Assembly (NCBI RefSeq): GCF_023734135.1
Contig: NZ_AP025730.1
Location: 5,146,001 to 5,210,000, forward strand
Length of the DNA stretch: 64,000 bases
Direction of reading: 5' to 3'
Source of the DNA: Sphaerotilus microaerophilus
GTDB lineage: Bacteria; Pseudomonadota; Gammaproteobacteria; Burkholderiales; Burkholderiaceae_C
The translations under genes were made by a program, and so were the position numbers. Below the pieces are notes generated by a model. The model had not been told where the DNA came from, ran no database searches, and worked only from the letters and a program-made list of their open reading frames with translations. Every line of letters begins with the position of its first letter. The stretch's first letter is position 1. Shown piece after piece: positions 16,858 through 26,645 of this stretch.

Positions 16858-19494
16858 GTGCCACCCGCTGAGCTGGATCCCCGGATGACGGCCGAAGGCA
16901 CCTTCGCCGAGCACTGGTTCACCGGGCGCGGCTGGGCGCCGTTCGACTTCCAGCGCGAGGTCTGGGCGGCGATGGCGGCGGGCGACAGCGGGCTGCTGCA
17001 CGCCACCACCGGCGCGGGCAAGACCTATGCGGTGTGGTTCGGTGCGCTGGCGCGGGCGGCCGCGCTGGGCGTGGCGCTAGACAGCCGGCAGGCGCCGCCG
17101 CTGGGCGTGCTGTGGCTCACGCCGATGCGCGCGCTGGCGGCGGACACCACGCGGGCGCTGGCGCTGCCGCTCACCACGCTGGCACCGGGCTGGACGGTGG
17201 GGCTGCGCAGCGGGGACACACCCTCGACCGAACGCGCCCGGCAGGACCGGCGCTGGCCCAGCGCCCTGGTGACGACGCCCGAGTCGCTCTCGCTGATGCT
17301 CACGCGCGAACACGCGCGCGCGGAGCTGGCCGGCATCCACACCGTGATCGTCGACGAGTGGCACGAGCTGATCGGCAGCAAGCGCGGCGTGCAGGTGCAG
17401 CTGGCGCTGGCACGGCTGCAGCGCTGGAACCCGGCGCTGGGGGTTTGGGGCGTGTCGGCCACGCTGGGCAACCTGGCCGAGGCGATGGCCACGCTGGTCG
17501 GGCCGGCGCGCGCGGCGCAGGCGCGGCTGGTGCGCGGCCGCTTGCCGAAGGCGCTGGCGATCGACACCCTGCTGCCCGCCGATGCCGGGCGCTTCTCCTG
17601 GGGCGGCCACCTGGGTGCGCAGATGCGCGACCCGGTGGTGGCGGAAATCGAGTCCGCGGCCACCAGCCTGGTGTTCACCAACACCCGCTCGCAGGCAGAG
17701 ATCTGGTACCAGCTGCTGCTGGATGCGCGCCCGGACTGGGCCGGGCAGATCGCGCTGCACCACGGCTCGCTGGACCCGTCGGTGCGCGCCTGGGTGGAGG
17801 CGGGGCTGAAGGCCGGGCAGCTCAAGGCGGTGGTGGCCACCTCCTCGCTGGACCTGGGGGTGGACTTCCTGCCGGTGGAGCGGGTGCTGCAGATCGGCTC
17901 GGCCAAGGGCATCGCGCGGCTGCTGCAGCGCGCCGGCCGCTCGGGCCACGCGCCGGGGCGGCCCAGCCGCATCACGCTGGTGCCGACGAACACGATGGAG
18001 CTGGTCGAGGCCGCCGCCGCCCGCGAGGCGGCGCTGGCCGCCAAGGTGGAGGCCCGCCACAGCCCGCACGAACCGCTGGACGTGCTGGTGCAGCACCTGG
18101 TGACGGTGGCGCTGGGCGGCGGCTTCCGCGCCGACGAGCTGTATGCCGAGGTCCGTGGCGCGCACGCCTACCGCGACCTGCCGCGCGCTCACTTCGACTG
18201 GGCGCTGGCCTTCGTCGAGCATGGCGGATCGAGCCTGGGCGCCTACCCGGAGTACCACCGGGTGCTGCCGGACGAGACGGGCAGCTACCGCGTGCCCGAC
18301 CGCGGCATCGCCCGGCGCCACCGGATGCAGGTGGGCACCATCGTCAGCGACGTGAGCATGGCGGTGAAGTGGCTCTCCGGCGGCACGCTGGGGCACATCG
18401 AGGAGGGATTCATCGCGCGGCTGAAACCGGGCGATGGCTTCTTCTTCGCCGGCCGGGCGCTGGAATACATCCGCACGCGCGACATGGCCGCCTACGTGCG
18501 CCCGGCCTCCCGACGGCGCGGGGCGATCCCGGTGTGGGGTGGCGGCAAGATGCCGCTGTCCAGCGAGCTGGCCGATGCGGTGCAGGACCTGCTGTTCGCC
18601 GTCGGCAGCCACCCGGCGGAGCAGCCGGCACCGCCGCGCCTGGCCTGCCCGGAGCTGCAGGCGGCCGGCCCCATGCTGGCGGCGCAGCGGCGCGTATCCC
18701 ACCTGCCGGCGCCGGGGGCGCTGCTGATCGAGCACTTCCGCTCGCGCGAGGGGCACCACCTGACGCTCTATCCCTTTGCCGGGCGCAATGTGCACATCGG
18801 CCTGGCCAACCTGCTGGCCTGGCGACTGGCGCAGGGCGCGCCGAACACCTTCTCGCTGTCGGTCAACGACTACGGGCTGGAGCTGCTGAGCGCCGAGCCG
18901 GTCGACCTGGCGCGGCTGCAAAGCAGGCAGGCGTTCGATACCGATCACCTGCTGGAGGACGTGCTGGCCAGCCTGAACGCGGGCGAGCTGGCGCAGCGGC
19001 GCTTCCGCGAGATCGCCCGCGTCGCGGGGCTGGTCTTCACCGGCTACCCGGGCGCGCCCAAGAGCACGCGGCAGCTGCAGGCCTCCTCCAGCCTGTTCTA
19101 CGAGGTCTTCCGCAAGTACGACGCCGGCAACCGCCTGCTCAGCCAGGCCGATGCCGAGGTGCTGGCGCAGGAGCTGGACCTCACCCACCTGGAGGCGACG
19201 CTGCGCCGGCTGGGGGCGCTGCGCATCGACTGGGTGGAGCTGCGCGCGCCCAGCCCCTTCAGCCTGCCGCTGATGGTGGAACGCCTGCGCGAGCAGTTCA
19301 GCACCGAGAAGCTGGCCGACCGGCTGGCCCGGCTGCTGCGGGATGCCGAAGCCCAGGCCGAAGCCCAGGCCAAAGCCCAGGCGAACGCACAGGCCAGCCC
19401 ACTGCCGGCCGCACCACGCCCGCGGCGCCGACGTCCAAGCCCGAGTACCAACCCACGCCGCACCGAACATGACCCCGGTCAAGGTGGGAGTTGA
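16858..19494 (+). CDS. Lhr-like DEXH-box helicase (DNA-ligase-associated type)
   Basis: An 878-residue superfamily-2 helicase: TGAGKT (Walker A, residues 51-56), VDEWHEL (DEXH box near 162), SATLGN (motif III), [14 protein letters not shown] and [10 protein letters not shown] (motifs V and VI), then the Lhr core region. This form occurs in an operon with an ATP-dependent DNA ligase, an exonuclease and the phosphoesterase PdeM in DNA repair; none of the partners is next to it here. GTG 16858 is preferred because AGAGGG precedes it; ATG 16885 is an alternative. The last 55 residues are low complexity, with repeated AQ pairs and then Arg/Pro-rich sequence, and exceed the usual end of the family. 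Confidence 0.88.
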   Translation: MPPAELDPRMTAEGTFAEHWFTGRGWAPFDFQREVWAAMAAGDSGLLHATTGAGKTYAVWFGALARAAALGVALDSRQAPPLGVLWLTPMRALAADTTRALALPLTTLAPGWTVGLRSGDTPSTERARQDRRWPSALVTTPESLSLMLTREHARAELAGIHTVIVDEWHELIGSKRGVQVQLALARLQRWNPALGVWGVSATLGNLAEAMATLVGPARAAQARLVRGRLPKALAIDTLLPADAGRFSWGGHLGAQMRDPVVAEIESAATSLVFTNTRSQAEIWYQLLLDARPDWAGQIALHHGSLDPSVRAWVEAGLKAGQLKAVVATSSLDLGVDFLPVERVLQIGSAKGIARLLQRAGRSGHAPGRPSRITLVPTNTMELVEAAAAREAALAAKVEARHSPHEPLDVLVQHLVTVALGGGFRADELYAEVRGAHAYRDLPRAHFDWALAFVEHGGSSLGAYPEYHRVLPDETGSYRVPDRGIARRHRMQVGTIVSDVSMAVKWLSGGTLGHIEEGFIARLKPGDGFFFAGRALEYIRTRDMAAYVRPASRRRGAIPVWGGGKMPLSSELADAVQDLLFAVGSHPAEQPAPPRLACPELQAAGPMLAAQRRVSHLPAPGALLIEHFRSREGHHLTLYPFAGRNVHIGLANLLAWRLAQGAPNTFSLSVNDYGLELLSAEPVDLARLQSRQAFDTDHLLEDVLASLNAGELAQRRFREIARVAGLVFTGYPGAPKSTRQLQASSSLFYEVFRKYDAGNRLLSQADAEVLAQELDLTHLEATLRRLGALRIDWVELRAPSPFSLPLMVERLREQFSTEKLADRLARLLRDAEAQAEAQAKAQANAQASPLPAAPRPRRRRPSPSTNPRRTEHDPGQGGS

Positions 19495-19641
19495 CGCAAA
19501 CGGGTTGCATTTCAACGGATCAGGGTATCCTCTAGGGTCTTGCGCGTCTGCGCAATCCGGGTGGTCGATCCGTCGGGAAATTTCCTGAGCTCGCGCCGCC
19601 TTGCCTGGCCTGCCGGCCGCCCGTCTTGCCCGTCTGCTGCG

Positions 19642-20412
19642 ATGAAACCGTTCAACGAAGAAACCGTGACCGAAGTCCATCACTGGACCGATCGCCTGTT
19701 CAGCTTCACCACCACCCGCGATCCGGCCTTCCGTTTCTCGAACGGTCACTTCGTGATGATCGGCCTGCCGGTCAATGGCAAGCCGCTGCTGCGCGCCTAC
19801 TCCATCGCCAGCCCGAACTGGGAGGAGAGCCTGCACTTCTTCAGCATCAAGGTGCCGGACGGCCCGCTGACCTCGCGCCTGCAGCACCTGAAGGTGGGCG
19901 ACAAGATCCTGGTCGGTCGCAAGCCCACCGGCACACTGCTGATCGACTACCTGAACCCGGGCAAGCGGCTGTACCTGTTCGGCACCGGCACGGGCCTGGC
20001 ACCCTGGCTGTCGATCATCCGCGACCCGGACACCTACGAGCGCTTCGAGAAGGTCATCCTGGTGCACGGCTGCCGCCAGGTGTCGGAACTGGCCTACCAG
20101 GACCTGTTCAAGACCCTGCCGGAGCACGAGTTCCTGGGCGAGATCATCGGCGACAAGCTGATCTACTGCCCCACCGTGACGCGCGAGCCCTTCCCGCGCC
20201 AGGGCCGCATCACCGACCTGATCAACGATGGCCGGCTGTGGAACGACTTCGGCCTGCCCGCGCTGAACCCCGCCGAGGACCGCGTGATGATCTGCGGCTC
20301 CCCGGCCATGCTGCGCGACCTCAAGCAGATGCTGGAGGAGCGCCAGTTCAAGGAAGGCAGCACCAGCTCACCCGGCGACTTCGTGATCGAGCGCGCGTTT
20401 GCCGAGCAGTGA
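19642..20412 (+). CDS. fpr: Ferredoxin--NADP+ reductase
   Basis: A 256-residue FAD enzyme that moves electrons between NADPH and ferredoxin or flavodoxin. Motifs: RAYSIASPNWEE (FAD-binding RxYS), GRKPTGTLL, LFGTGTGLAPWLSIIRDP (NADP pyrophosphate loop), and ICGSPAML, ending with FVIERAFAEQ, with a C-terminal aromatic near the end as in subclass I bacterial FPRs. Length matches E. coli-type FPR (248-258). An upstream TTGCAT and TATCCT with a 15-bp spacer is a weak promoter candidate. A strong terminator follows. Confidence 0.93.
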   Translation: MKPFNEETVTEVHHWTDRLFSFTTTRDPAFRFSNGHFVMIGLPVNGKPLLRAYSIASPNWEESLHFFSIKVPDGPLTSRLQHLKVGDKILVGRKPTGTLLIDYLNPGKRLYLFGTGTGLAPWLSIIRDPDTYERFEKVILVHGCRQVSELAYQDLFKTLPEHEFLGEIIGDKLIYCPTVTREPFPRQGRITDLINDGRLWNDFGLPALNPAEDRVMICGSPAMLRDLKQMLEERQFKEGSTSSPGDFVIERAFAEQ

Positions 20413-20437
20413 GCCGGCGCGGACGCCCTGACGCAAG

Positions 20438-20464
20438 AAAGGCCTCGCACTGCGAGGCCTTTTT
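20438..20464. terminator. Bidirectional intrinsic terminator
   Basis: AAAGGCCTCGCA at 20438 is repeated inverted as TGCGAGGCCTTT after one base, giving a long G+C-rich stem flanked by A's on the left and T's on the right. It sits between convergent fpr and a cytochrome c gene and can stop both. Confidence 0.85.
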
Positions 20465-20509
20465 CGTGGGCGCGGCCCGCGCCGCCTGGCGCAGGCGGGC
20501 AGCCCGGGC

Positions 20510-20824
20510 TCACTTCACGGCAGCCAGCATGTGGTCCAGCGCCGCGGCCACCTCGTCGTCGGTCAGCTTGGGGTTGCCGGCCTTGGGCGGCATCGCGCCC
20601 TTGCCCTTGATGGCCGACGCCAGCAGTGCGGCTCGGCCGGTCTCCACGCGCGGCGCCCAGGCGGCCTTGTCGCCGAACTTGGGGGCGTTCGCCAGACCGG
20701 GGATGTGGCACATCGCGCAGTTGTTGTTGTAGACGGCCTGGCCGTCGGCGGCCCAGGCGGAGGTCACCCCGGCGGTCAGGAGCAGGGCGGCGGCGATGCG
20801 CAGGGTTCGGGGGGCAGCGGTCAT
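20510..20824 (-). CDS. Class I cytochrome c (c5-like)
   Basis: A 104-residue exported monohaem cytochrome. Signal peptide about 1-25 (ending AWA), haem-binding CAMCH at residues 36-40, and a KGKGAMPPKAGNP segment providing the distal Met ligand, followed by a C-terminal helix DDEVAAALDHML. This matches the cytochrome c5/c555 group. ATG 20824 has GAGGAGA upstream. It is single-gene and convergent with fpr, sharing the terminator. Likely a small periplasmic electron carrier. Confidence 0.88.
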   Translation of the reverse strand: MTAAPRTLRIAAALLLTAGVTSAWAADGQAVYNNNCAMCHIPGLANAPKFGDKAAWAPRVETGRAALLASAIKGKGAMPPKAGNPKLTDDEVAAALDHMLAAVK

Positions 20825-21291
20825 GACAGGGGTCTCCTCGTCTCGGGCGGTGGATCGGGCCGGCGCAGTGACTGGGCAAGAAAAAACAGGTGGCTGCCGC
20901 GGCCGGGCCGTCGCGGCAGCCACCCCGCCTGCACCGACCGGAGGCAAGGGGTCGGAGGGAGCCGGTCGGTGAGGCTGGGAGGCCCTACTGCAAGCCATGT
21001 GCCCGATGGCTGGGAGGCCGCCGCTGCGGGTGAACCCGCAGGGCCGGGCTACCCGGGCGGGTGTCGAGGGGCCCTGCGGGGGACGCTGGCTGTCCCAAAG
21101 CCGCGCAGCACCCGGCCGCGTCGCCGCGGCGGCGCCAGCCGGGTGCTCCTGCGCTGAACAACCGCGACACGGGTTTGCGCCGCGACAAATCGGCCAGCCC
21201 GGCGCCGGTTCACGATGGCTGCGGCAAGCGCAGGTGAAGGGATGGCCCTTCACAATGTCGTGACCGTGATGCAACCGCAGAGGTGGAAACC
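20825..21291. other. Gene-free G+C-rich stretch with a small inverted repeat
   Basis: A 467-bp region between divergent genes for a cytochrome and a lipoprotein. It holds CTGCGGGT-GA-ACCCGCAG at 21024-21041, an 8-bp perfect inverted repeat with a 2-base gap. Nothing else could be assigned; no tRNA or promoter with a good match was seen. Confidence 0.3.
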
Positions 21292-22098
21292 ATGGAGCTG
21301 ACGAGACGACAGGTGGCCGGCTGGGCGAGCGCGGCCGGGCTGGGTTGGGCACTGGGCGGCTTGGCCGGCTGCGCGTCGATGAACCAGGCGAACAAGCAGC
21401 GCCAGGTGGCCTCGGTGTTGAGCTTCCTCTTTCCTGGCAAGGAGGAGCCCCCGGCGCCCGGCAGCCAGGTGGCGGTGCTGAATGTGCCGTTCCGCATCGG
21501 GGTGGCCTTTGTGCCCGACACCACGCGCGCCGACATGCGCCTGTCCGAGACCGAGCGGCAGCAGCTGGCCACCAAGGTGCGCGACGCCTTTGCCCGCTTC
21601 CCCTTCGTCAGCCGCATCGAGACGGTGCCCTCGCTCTACCTGGAGCCGGGCGGCGGCTTTGCCAACCTGGAACGCGTGGGCGCGCTGCTGAACCTGGACG
21701 TGATCGCGCTGCTGTCCTACGACCAGGTGCAGCACGCCGACGCCAGCGGCTGGTCCTTCCTGTACTGGACCGGGGTGGGCGCCTACGTGGTCGAGGGCGA
21801 CAAGTTCGAGGTGCTGACCGCCGTGGAGTGCACCGTGTTCGACATCCGCAGCCACCGCCTGCTGATGCGCGCGGCCGGCACCGCAGGCAACAAGGGCGGT
21901 GCGACGCTGGTGGGTTTCACCGAGAAGGCCCGCGAGGCGCGCGGTCAGGGTTTCGCGCAGGCGATGGACCAGATGGTCACGAACCTGCAGGGCGAGGTGC
22001 AGGCCTTCCGCGAACGGGCGCCGAAGGACCCGATGATCCGCCTGGTGCTGCCGCCAGGCTACGACGCGGCCGCTGGCAACAGCTCCGCGCCGAAGTGA
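21292..22098 (+). CDS. Lipoprotein resembling the rhombotarget lipoprotein family
   Basis: A 268-residue lipoprotein: RR in the signal (residues 5-6), hydrophobic Ala/Gly/Leu stretch, and LAGC as lipobox with Cys near residue 27. The mature start, with NKQRQVASVLSFLFPG followed by VPFRIGVAFVPD, resembles what I recall of the rhombotarget lipoprotein family, in which an SVL/VDYLYP-type segment is followed by LRVGIAFVP. The C-terminus has no clear GlyGly-CTERM sorting tail. ATG 21292 follows AGAGGT at good distance. Cellular role unknown. Confidence 0.6.
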   Translation: MELTRRQVAGWASAAGLGWALGGLAGCASMNQANKQRQVASVLSFLFPGKEEPPAPGSQVAVLNVPFRIGVAFVPDTTRADMRLSETERQQLATKVRDAFARFPFVSRIETVPSLYLEPGGGFANLERVGALLNLDVIALLSYDQVQHADASGWSFLYWTGVGAYVVEGDKFEVLTAVECTVFDIRSHRLLMRAAGTAGNKGGATLVGFTEKAREARGQGFAQAMDQMVTNLQGEVQAFRERAPKDPMIRLVLPPGYDAAAGNSSAPK

Positions 22099-22114
22099 AG
22101 GCGGGGAGCGGCCC

Positions 22115-22498
22115 ATGGCGTCCGATGCCCACTTCCTCGACCACGTGCTCGACCAGCTGGGCGGTGTCTCCGGCATCACCCACCGCCGCATGTTCGGCGA
22201 GTACGCGCTGTACCACCACGGCAAGGTGGTGGCCTTCATCTGCGACAACCGGCTGTTCCTGAAACCCAGCGCCGCCGGGCGGGCGAGCATCGGCGTGGTG
22301 AGCGAAGGTTTCCCCTACCCGGGCGCCAAGGCACACTTCGTGGTCGACGACCTGCTCGACGACCGCGAGCGGCTGGTCGCGGCCCTGCTGGCCACGAGTG
22401 CGGATCTGCCCGAGCCCAAGCCGAAGGCCAACCCGAAACGGGAACCGAAGGCGAAAGCACCGGCGAAGGTGAAGTCAGCCCGGCCGAAGGCCGGCTGA
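22115..22498 (+). CDS. TfoX N-terminal domain protein
   Basis: A 127-residue protein with the TfoX/Sxy N-terminal domain: DQLGGVSGITHRRMFGEYALYHHGKVVAFICDN, then LFLKPS, and YPGAKAHFVVDD. The C-terminal TfoX domain is absent; instead the last 35 residues are Lys/Pro/Ala-rich (repeated KPKA/KAPAK), which would be basic and could bind nucleic acid. It starts 17 bp after the lipoprotein gene and is probably cotranscribed. Small one-domain TfoX proteins are common and mostly uncharacterised; a role in competence is not implied. Confidence 0.8.
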   Translation: MASDAHFLDHVLDQLGGVSGITHRRMFGEYALYHHGKVVAFICDNRLFLKPSAAGRASIGVVSEGFPYPGAKAHFVVDDLLDDRERLVAALLATSADLPEPKPKANPKREPKAKAPAKVKSARPKAG

Positions 22499-22511
22499 CC
22501 CACGGACGGCT

Positions 22512-23240
22512 TCAGGAGCGCGGCAGCGCCGACTCGTCGGCCAGCACGGCGAGCAGTTCGGAGTGGAACTCGCGCCGGTAGAGCACCCAGATGACCCCCG
22601 TGGTGCCGGCAACCATCGCCAGCGGCGAGAGGAACCACAGCAGCGCGGCGAAGCCGAAGTAGATCGCGCGCAGGCCGTCGTTGAAGGTTTCGGCCGCCAG
22701 CCCCATCACGCGGGCGGCCCGGTGAGCGTAGGCCAGGCGGGCCGCCTCGTCGGCGGCGAAGACATCGCGGTCCGGCGCGGCGCCGATCATCAGGGCACCG
22801 AAGGTGTACTGCCGCATCGCCCAGGTGAAGCGGAAGAAGGCGTGCACGTACACGCCCAGCAGGAGCAGCAGCTTGAGGTCCATCACCAGCGCGGAGGTGC
22901 GCGCGGCGAAGGGCAGCTCCTGCATCAGTTCGGTGGTCTTCTCGGTGGCGCCCAGCGCCGCGGCCAGGCCGCCGATGACGAAGATGGTGGTGGAGGCGAA
23001 GAAGCTCGGCGCCGAGGAGAGGTTCTGCAGCACCTGGCTGTCGACGATGCGCACCTCGCGCCGCGTGCTCTCCAGCATCCAGACCTCGCGGATGCGGTTG
23101 GTGCTGCCCAGCACCGAGCGGCGGGTCAGGCCGCGGTGGCGGGCGAACTGCACGTAGCCGACCCAGCCGACGACGAAGGCGGCCAGCGCCAGCCAGTCGG
23201 CCCGGGGCAGGACCTGGAGGGCACGCAGGAGGAAGTCCAT
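22512..23240 (-). CDS. DUF599-family membrane protein
   Basis: A 242-residue protein with four predicted membrane helices: WLALAAFVVGWVGYVQF, SFFASTTIFVIGGLAAALG, LVMDLKLLLLLGVYVHAFFRFTWAMRQY, and AIYFGFAALLWFLSPLAMVAGTTGVIWVLY. The sequence matches the DUF599 family, whose conserved core includes FASTTIFVIGG and FFRFTW-MRQY. Function unknown. It is convergent with the TfoX gene and separated from pirin by 60 bp on the same strand. Confidence 0.8.
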   Translation of the reverse strand: MDFLLRALQVLPRADWLALAAFVVGWVGYVQFARHRGLTRRSVLGSTNRIREVWMLESTRREVRIVDSQVLQNLSSAPSFFASTTIFVIGGLAAALGATEKTTELMQELPFAARTSALVMDLKLLLLLGVYVHAFFRFTWAMRQYTFGALMIGAAPDRDVFAADEAARLAYAHRAARVMGLAAETFNDGLRAIYFGFAALLWFLSPLAMVAGTTGVIWVLYRREFHSELLAVLADESALPRS

Positions 23241-23300
23241 CCTCGCACTCTACCGAAGCACGGCGAGGCAGGAGCGCGACGCAGGACGAGGCGGACCGCT

Positions 23301-24011
23301 TCAGGACGCCAGGTCGAACACCAGCACCTCGGCGCCGCAGCCGTCGCTGACCCGCAGTTCGGCCTCGTCCTGCGCCGCCAGGGCATCGCCGGCGGCCAGC
23401 GCCACGCCGTTGACGGCCAGCCGCCCGCGGGTGACGAAGACGTAGGCCTTGCGCGCCGGGTCAAGGGCAAGCCGGGCGGATTCGGTCGCGCCGTCGAACC
23501 GGCCGATCCACAGGCGCGCATCGGCGTGCAGCGGCACCTCGGCGGCATCGGCCTCGCCGATGGGCGCGGCCACCCGCTGCAGGCGGCCGCGCTGATCGGC
23601 GGGGTCGAAGGCACGCTGCTCGTAGCCGGGTGCGAGGCCACGCTCGGCCGGCAGCAGCCAGATCTGCAGGAAGTGCGTGACCGAGCCCGGGGCGTGGTTG
23701 TGCTCGCTGTGACGCACGCCCGTGCCGGCGGTCATGCGCTGCACCGAGCCGGGCGGGATGGCGGTGCCGTTGCCCATGCTGTCGCGATGCGCCAGCTCGC
23801 CTTCGAGCACCACGCTGACGATCTCCATGTCGCGGTGCGGGTGGGTGCCGAAGCCGGTGCCCGCAGCGATGCGGTCCTCGTTGATGACACGCAGGTTGCC
23901 CCAGCCCATGTGGGCGGGGTCGTGGTAGTCGGCAAAGGAAAAGCTGTGGAAGCTCTTCAGCCAGCCGTGGTCGGCATAGCCGCGCTCGGCAGATCGGCGG
24001 GGAATCAGCAT
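23301..24011 (-). CDS. Pirin family protein
   Basis: A 236-residue bicupin. The N-terminal cupin contains the pirin signature HPHRDMEIVSVVLEGELAHRDSMGN, with His/His/Glu metal ligands, then RMTAGTGVRHSEHN, and FLQIWL. Many bacterial pirins are redox-sensing or quercetinase-like. ATG 24011 is used because the upstream open frame (to 24152) is Pro-rich repeat translation with no family resemblance. Divergently read LysR-type gene at 24223 is the probable regulator. Confidence 0.88.
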   Translation of the reverse strand: MLIPRRSAERGYADHGWLKSFHSFSFADYHDPAHMGWGNLRVINEDRIAAGTGFGTHPHRDMEIVSVVLEGELAHRDSMGNGTAIPPGSVQRMTAGTGVRHSEHNHAPGSVTHFLQIWLLPAERGLAPGYEQRAFDPADQRGRLQRVAAPIGEADAAEVPLHADARLWIGRFDGATESARLALDPARKAYVFVTRGRLAVNGVALAAGDALAAQDEAELRVSDGCGAEVLVFDLAS

Positions 24012-24046
24012 GGTGGTGGCCTGCGCCGGGGCGGCGGCCCTCCTGG

Positions 24047-24093
24047 TGGGCGGAACGGGTGGCAGAACGGATGGCGGAACGGTCGGTGGAACA
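24047..24093. repeat. Short direct repeats in the pirin/LysR intergenic region
   Basis: Three imperfect copies of TGGCGGAACGG (12-13 bp period at 24047, 24060 and 24072) and a partial fourth. Such tandem spacing may be a LysR operator array or a simple slip repeat. Confidence 0.4.
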
Positions 24094-24222
24094 GCCGCTG
24101 ATCTTGCCGGGCGGGCGGGCGGCGTGGGTTCAACCGGACGCGATGGCATCATTCAAGAACGCTGCACCCCGGCCGCCGGCCGGCTCCCTGGTGCGCTGCG
24201 ACGCCGAAGAAGGCCGCCGACC

Positions 24223-25263
24223 ATGACCAATCGCCGCCGTGCCCTGACGCCCGAGGCGCTGGAGATGATGGACACCATCGCCCGCACCGGCAGCTTTGCC
24301 GCCGCCGCCCGCGAGCTGGGCAAGGTGCCCTCGGCGCTGACCTACAGCGTGCGACAGCTGGAGGAGGCGCTGGACGTGCTGCTGTTCGACCGCCGCTCGC
24401 GTCAGGCCCAGCTCACCACCGCCGGTGACGAGCTGCTGCGCGAGGGCCGGCGCCTGCTGGTGCAGATGGACGCGGTGGCCAACCGGGTGCAGCGCGTGGC
24501 CACCGGCTGGGAGGCCACGCTGTCCATCGCGGTGGACAGCATCATCGCCGCGCCGGCGATCTTCGACTTGATGGACGCCTTCTTCGCGCTGAAGGTGGCC
24601 CCGCGCACGCCCGCGGGATCGCCGCCGGCATCGCCCGCCGCCATCGCCTCGCCCGCGTCCTTGGCCGAGGCCGACGACCCGTCGGCGCACGCCCCGCCGA
24701 CGCGACTGAAGCTGCGCAGCGAGGTGATGTCGGGCACCTGGGAGGCGCTGATCAACGGCCAGGTGGACCTGGCGATCGGCGTGATGCTGCCCGACACCCC
24801 CTTCGACGTGGTGGAGTGCGCCCCGCTGGGGGTGCTGGACATGGTGTTCGCCGTGGCGCCGCACCACCCGCTGGCGCGCGAGGACGAACCGCTGAGCAGC
24901 GCGGCGGTGGCTCGGCACCGGGTGGTGGCGATCGCCGACACGGCGCTGCGCATGGCGCCGCAGACCTTCGGCGTGGCACCGGGGCAGGACGTGCTGACGG
25001 TGCCCTCCCTGGTGGCCAAGCTGGAAGCGATCATCCGCGGCCTGGGCTGCGGGCGCATGCCCGAGCCGCTGGTGCGCCTGCACGCGGACGCCGGCCGGCT
25101 GGTGGTCAAGCCGCTCGCCGAGGCGCCGCGCCGCATCGAGTTGCACTACGCCTGGCGCCGCAGCGCCGGCCACGGCCGCGCCCTGGCCTGGTGGCTGCAG
25201 CAGCTGGAGCGCCCGGCCACGCGCCGCGCGCTGCTGGAGCAGCACGCCGGGCTGATCCTCTGA
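24223..25263 (+). CDS. LysR-type transcriptional regulator
   Basis: A 346-residue regulator with an N-terminal winged helix-turn-helix ([50 protein letters not shown], about 8-60) and a substrate-binding domain from about 92. The effector domain carries an extra 35-residue Pro/Ala/Ser-rich loop (about 128-162) between the first beta strands that ordinary LysR proteins lack. It is divergent from the pirin gene, a common arrangement for a LysR protein controlling its neighbour. AAGAAGG stands upstream of the ATG. Confidence 0.9.
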   Translation: MTNRRRALTPEALEMMDTIARTGSFAAAARELGKVPSALTYSVRQLEEALDVLLFDRRSRQAQLTTAGDELLREGRRLLVQMDAVANRVQRVATGWEATLSIAVDSIIAAPAIFDLMDAFFALKVAPRTPAGSPPASPAAIASPASLAEADDPSAHAPPTRLKLRSEVMSGTWEALINGQVDLAIGVMLPDTPFDVVECAPLGVLDMVFAVAPHHPLAREDEPLSSAAVARHRVVAIADTALRMAPQTFGVAPGQDVLTVPSLVAKLEAIIRGLGCGRMPEPLVRLHADAGRLVVKPLAEAPRRIELHYAWRRSAGHGRALAWWLQQLERPATRRALLEQHAGLIL

Positions 25264-25276
25264 CCCCTGCCGCGCG

Positions 25277-26215
25277 ATGAAGGACTTGCCGCCCTACCGT
25301 GGCCGCTTCGCCCCCACGCCCAGCGGGCCGCTGCACGAGGGCTCGCTGGCGGCAGCGCTGGCGTCCTGGCTGGATGCCCGCGCCCACGGCGGGCGCTGGC
25401 TGCTGCGCATCGAAGACGTGGACGGGCCACGCTGCCAGAGCGGCGCGGCCGAGGAGATCCTGCGCCAGCTGGCGTGCTGCGGGCTGCTGCCCGACGAGCC
25501 GCCGCAGTGGCAGTCGCAGCGCAGCGCCCTCTACGACGCGGCACTGGCGCGGCTGATCGACGGCGGGCGGGCCTACGGCTGCGCCTGCACGCGCGCCGAC
25601 ATCGCCCGCGCCTGGGCCGCACAGGGCCACGTGCACGAGCGCCACGCCGAGTGGGTCTACCCAGGCACCTGCCGGCCCGAGCGAGGCGGCCTGGCCGGCC
25701 GGCCCGCTCGGGCCTGGCGCCTGCACACCGGCACGGCGGGCTCCCCTGCATCGCTGATCGACTGGCGCGACCGGCGGCTCGGCGCACAGTGGCAGGACGT
25801 GGCCGCCGAGGTGGGCGACTTCGTGCTGCGGCGCGCCGACGGCTGCTGGGCCTACCAGCTCGCCGTGGTGGTGGACGATGCCGAGCAGGGCATCACCCAC
25901 GTGGTGCGCGGCGAGGACCTGGCCGACAACACGCCGCGCCAGATCCTGCTGCAGCGCGCGCTGGGCCTGCCCACGCCGGCCTACCTGCACACGCCGCTGG
26001 TGCGCGCGGCCGATGGCGAAAAGCTCTCGAAGAGCCATGGCGCGCCGCCCGTGGACCTCACCGACCCGGCTGCCGCCCTGCTGCGGGCCGCCCAGGCGCT
26101 GGGCCTCCCGATCCAGGGGATGCTCCATCCCGGAGCGGGGGGGCACCTCCCCGACCTGCTTGGGCTTGGGGTCTCCCTGTGGGCACAACAGGCCGAGTGG
26201 GTGGCATCATCGTGA
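25277..26215 (+). CDS. gluQ: Glutamyl-Q tRNA(Asp) synthetase
   Basis: A 312-residue class I synthetase paralogue that attaches glutamate to queuosine in tRNA(Asp). It has [14 protein letters not shown] (HIGH-like), IEDVDGPR, the CACTR and Cys pair of a zinc site, [20 protein letters not shown], and EKLSKSHGA (KMSKS). The C-terminal anticodon-binding domain of GluRS is absent, and length is typical. It follows the LysR gene by 13 bp, so is probably read from the same transcript. Confidence 0.92.
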   Translation: MKDLPPYRGRFAPTPSGPLHEGSLAAALASWLDARAHGGRWLLRIEDVDGPRCQSGAAEEILRQLACCGLLPDEPPQWQSQRSALYDAALARLIDGGRAYGCACTRADIARAWAAQGHVHERHAEWVYPGTCRPERGGLAGRPARAWRLHTGTAGSPASLIDWRDRRLGAQWQDVAAEVGDFVLRRADGCWAYQLAVVVDDAEQGITHVVRGEDLADNTPRQILLQRALGLPTPAYLHTPLVRAADGEKLSKSHGAPPVDLTDPAAALLRAAQALGLPIQGMLHPGAGGHLPDLLGLGVSLWAQQAEWVASS

Positions 26216-26281
26216 CCTTTGTAATATTTGCTGCCGCACGCCGGGGGGCGTGGGGCACACGTTCCTCGAAGGCAGATTCCG

Positions 26282-26641
26282 ATGACCACGACCCCGTCCG
26301 GCCTCCATATTGAAGACACCGTGCCCGGCAGCGGCGCCAACGTTGCCACCGCCGGCAGGCAAGTCAGCGTGCACTACACCGGCTGGTTGCATGACGCCAG
26401 CAAGCCTGATGGCCGAGGCCGCAAGTTCGACTCCAGCAAGGACCGCGGCCAGCCGTTCCGCTTCGACCTCGGCGCCGGCATGGTGATCCGCGGCTGGGAC
26501 GAAGGCGTGCAAGGCATGCGCGAAGGCGGCACCCGCGTGCTGGTGATTCCGCCCGAACTCGGCTACGGCGCCCGCGGCGCTGGCGGCGTGATCCCGCCCA
26601 ACGCCACGCTGGTTTTCGAAGTCGACTTCCTGGGGTACTGA
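26282..26641 (+). CDS. FKBP-type peptidyl-prolyl isomerase
   Basis: A 119-residue cytoplasmic FKBP, one domain and no signal peptide. Conserved pocket residues are [45 protein letters not shown] and [14 protein letters not shown]. It catalyses cis-trans isomerisation of prolyl bonds. ATG 26282 has AAGG upstream. The aminotransferase gene follows 4 bp later, so the two are cotranscribed. Confidence 0.92.
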   Translation: MTTTPSGLHIEDTVPGSGANVATAGRQVSVHYTGWLHDASKPDGRGRKFDSSKDRGQPFRFDLGAGMVIRGWDEGVQGMREGGTRVLVIPPELGYGARGAGGVIPPNATLVFEVDFLGY

Positions 26642-26645
26642 CAAC

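Noticed and set aside
17077..20127. Minus-strand frame of more than 1000 codons
   Set aside because: Antisense to the helicase and fpr genes; no family resemblance and composition typical of shadow frames.
21024..21041. Inverted repeat as terminator
   Set aside because: It lies between two divergent genes, has a 2-base loop and no T-run, so a terminator role is unlikely.
24012..24152. N-terminal extension of the pirin gene
   Set aside because: Pro/Ala repeat translation produced by the short direct repeats; pirin family begins at 24011.
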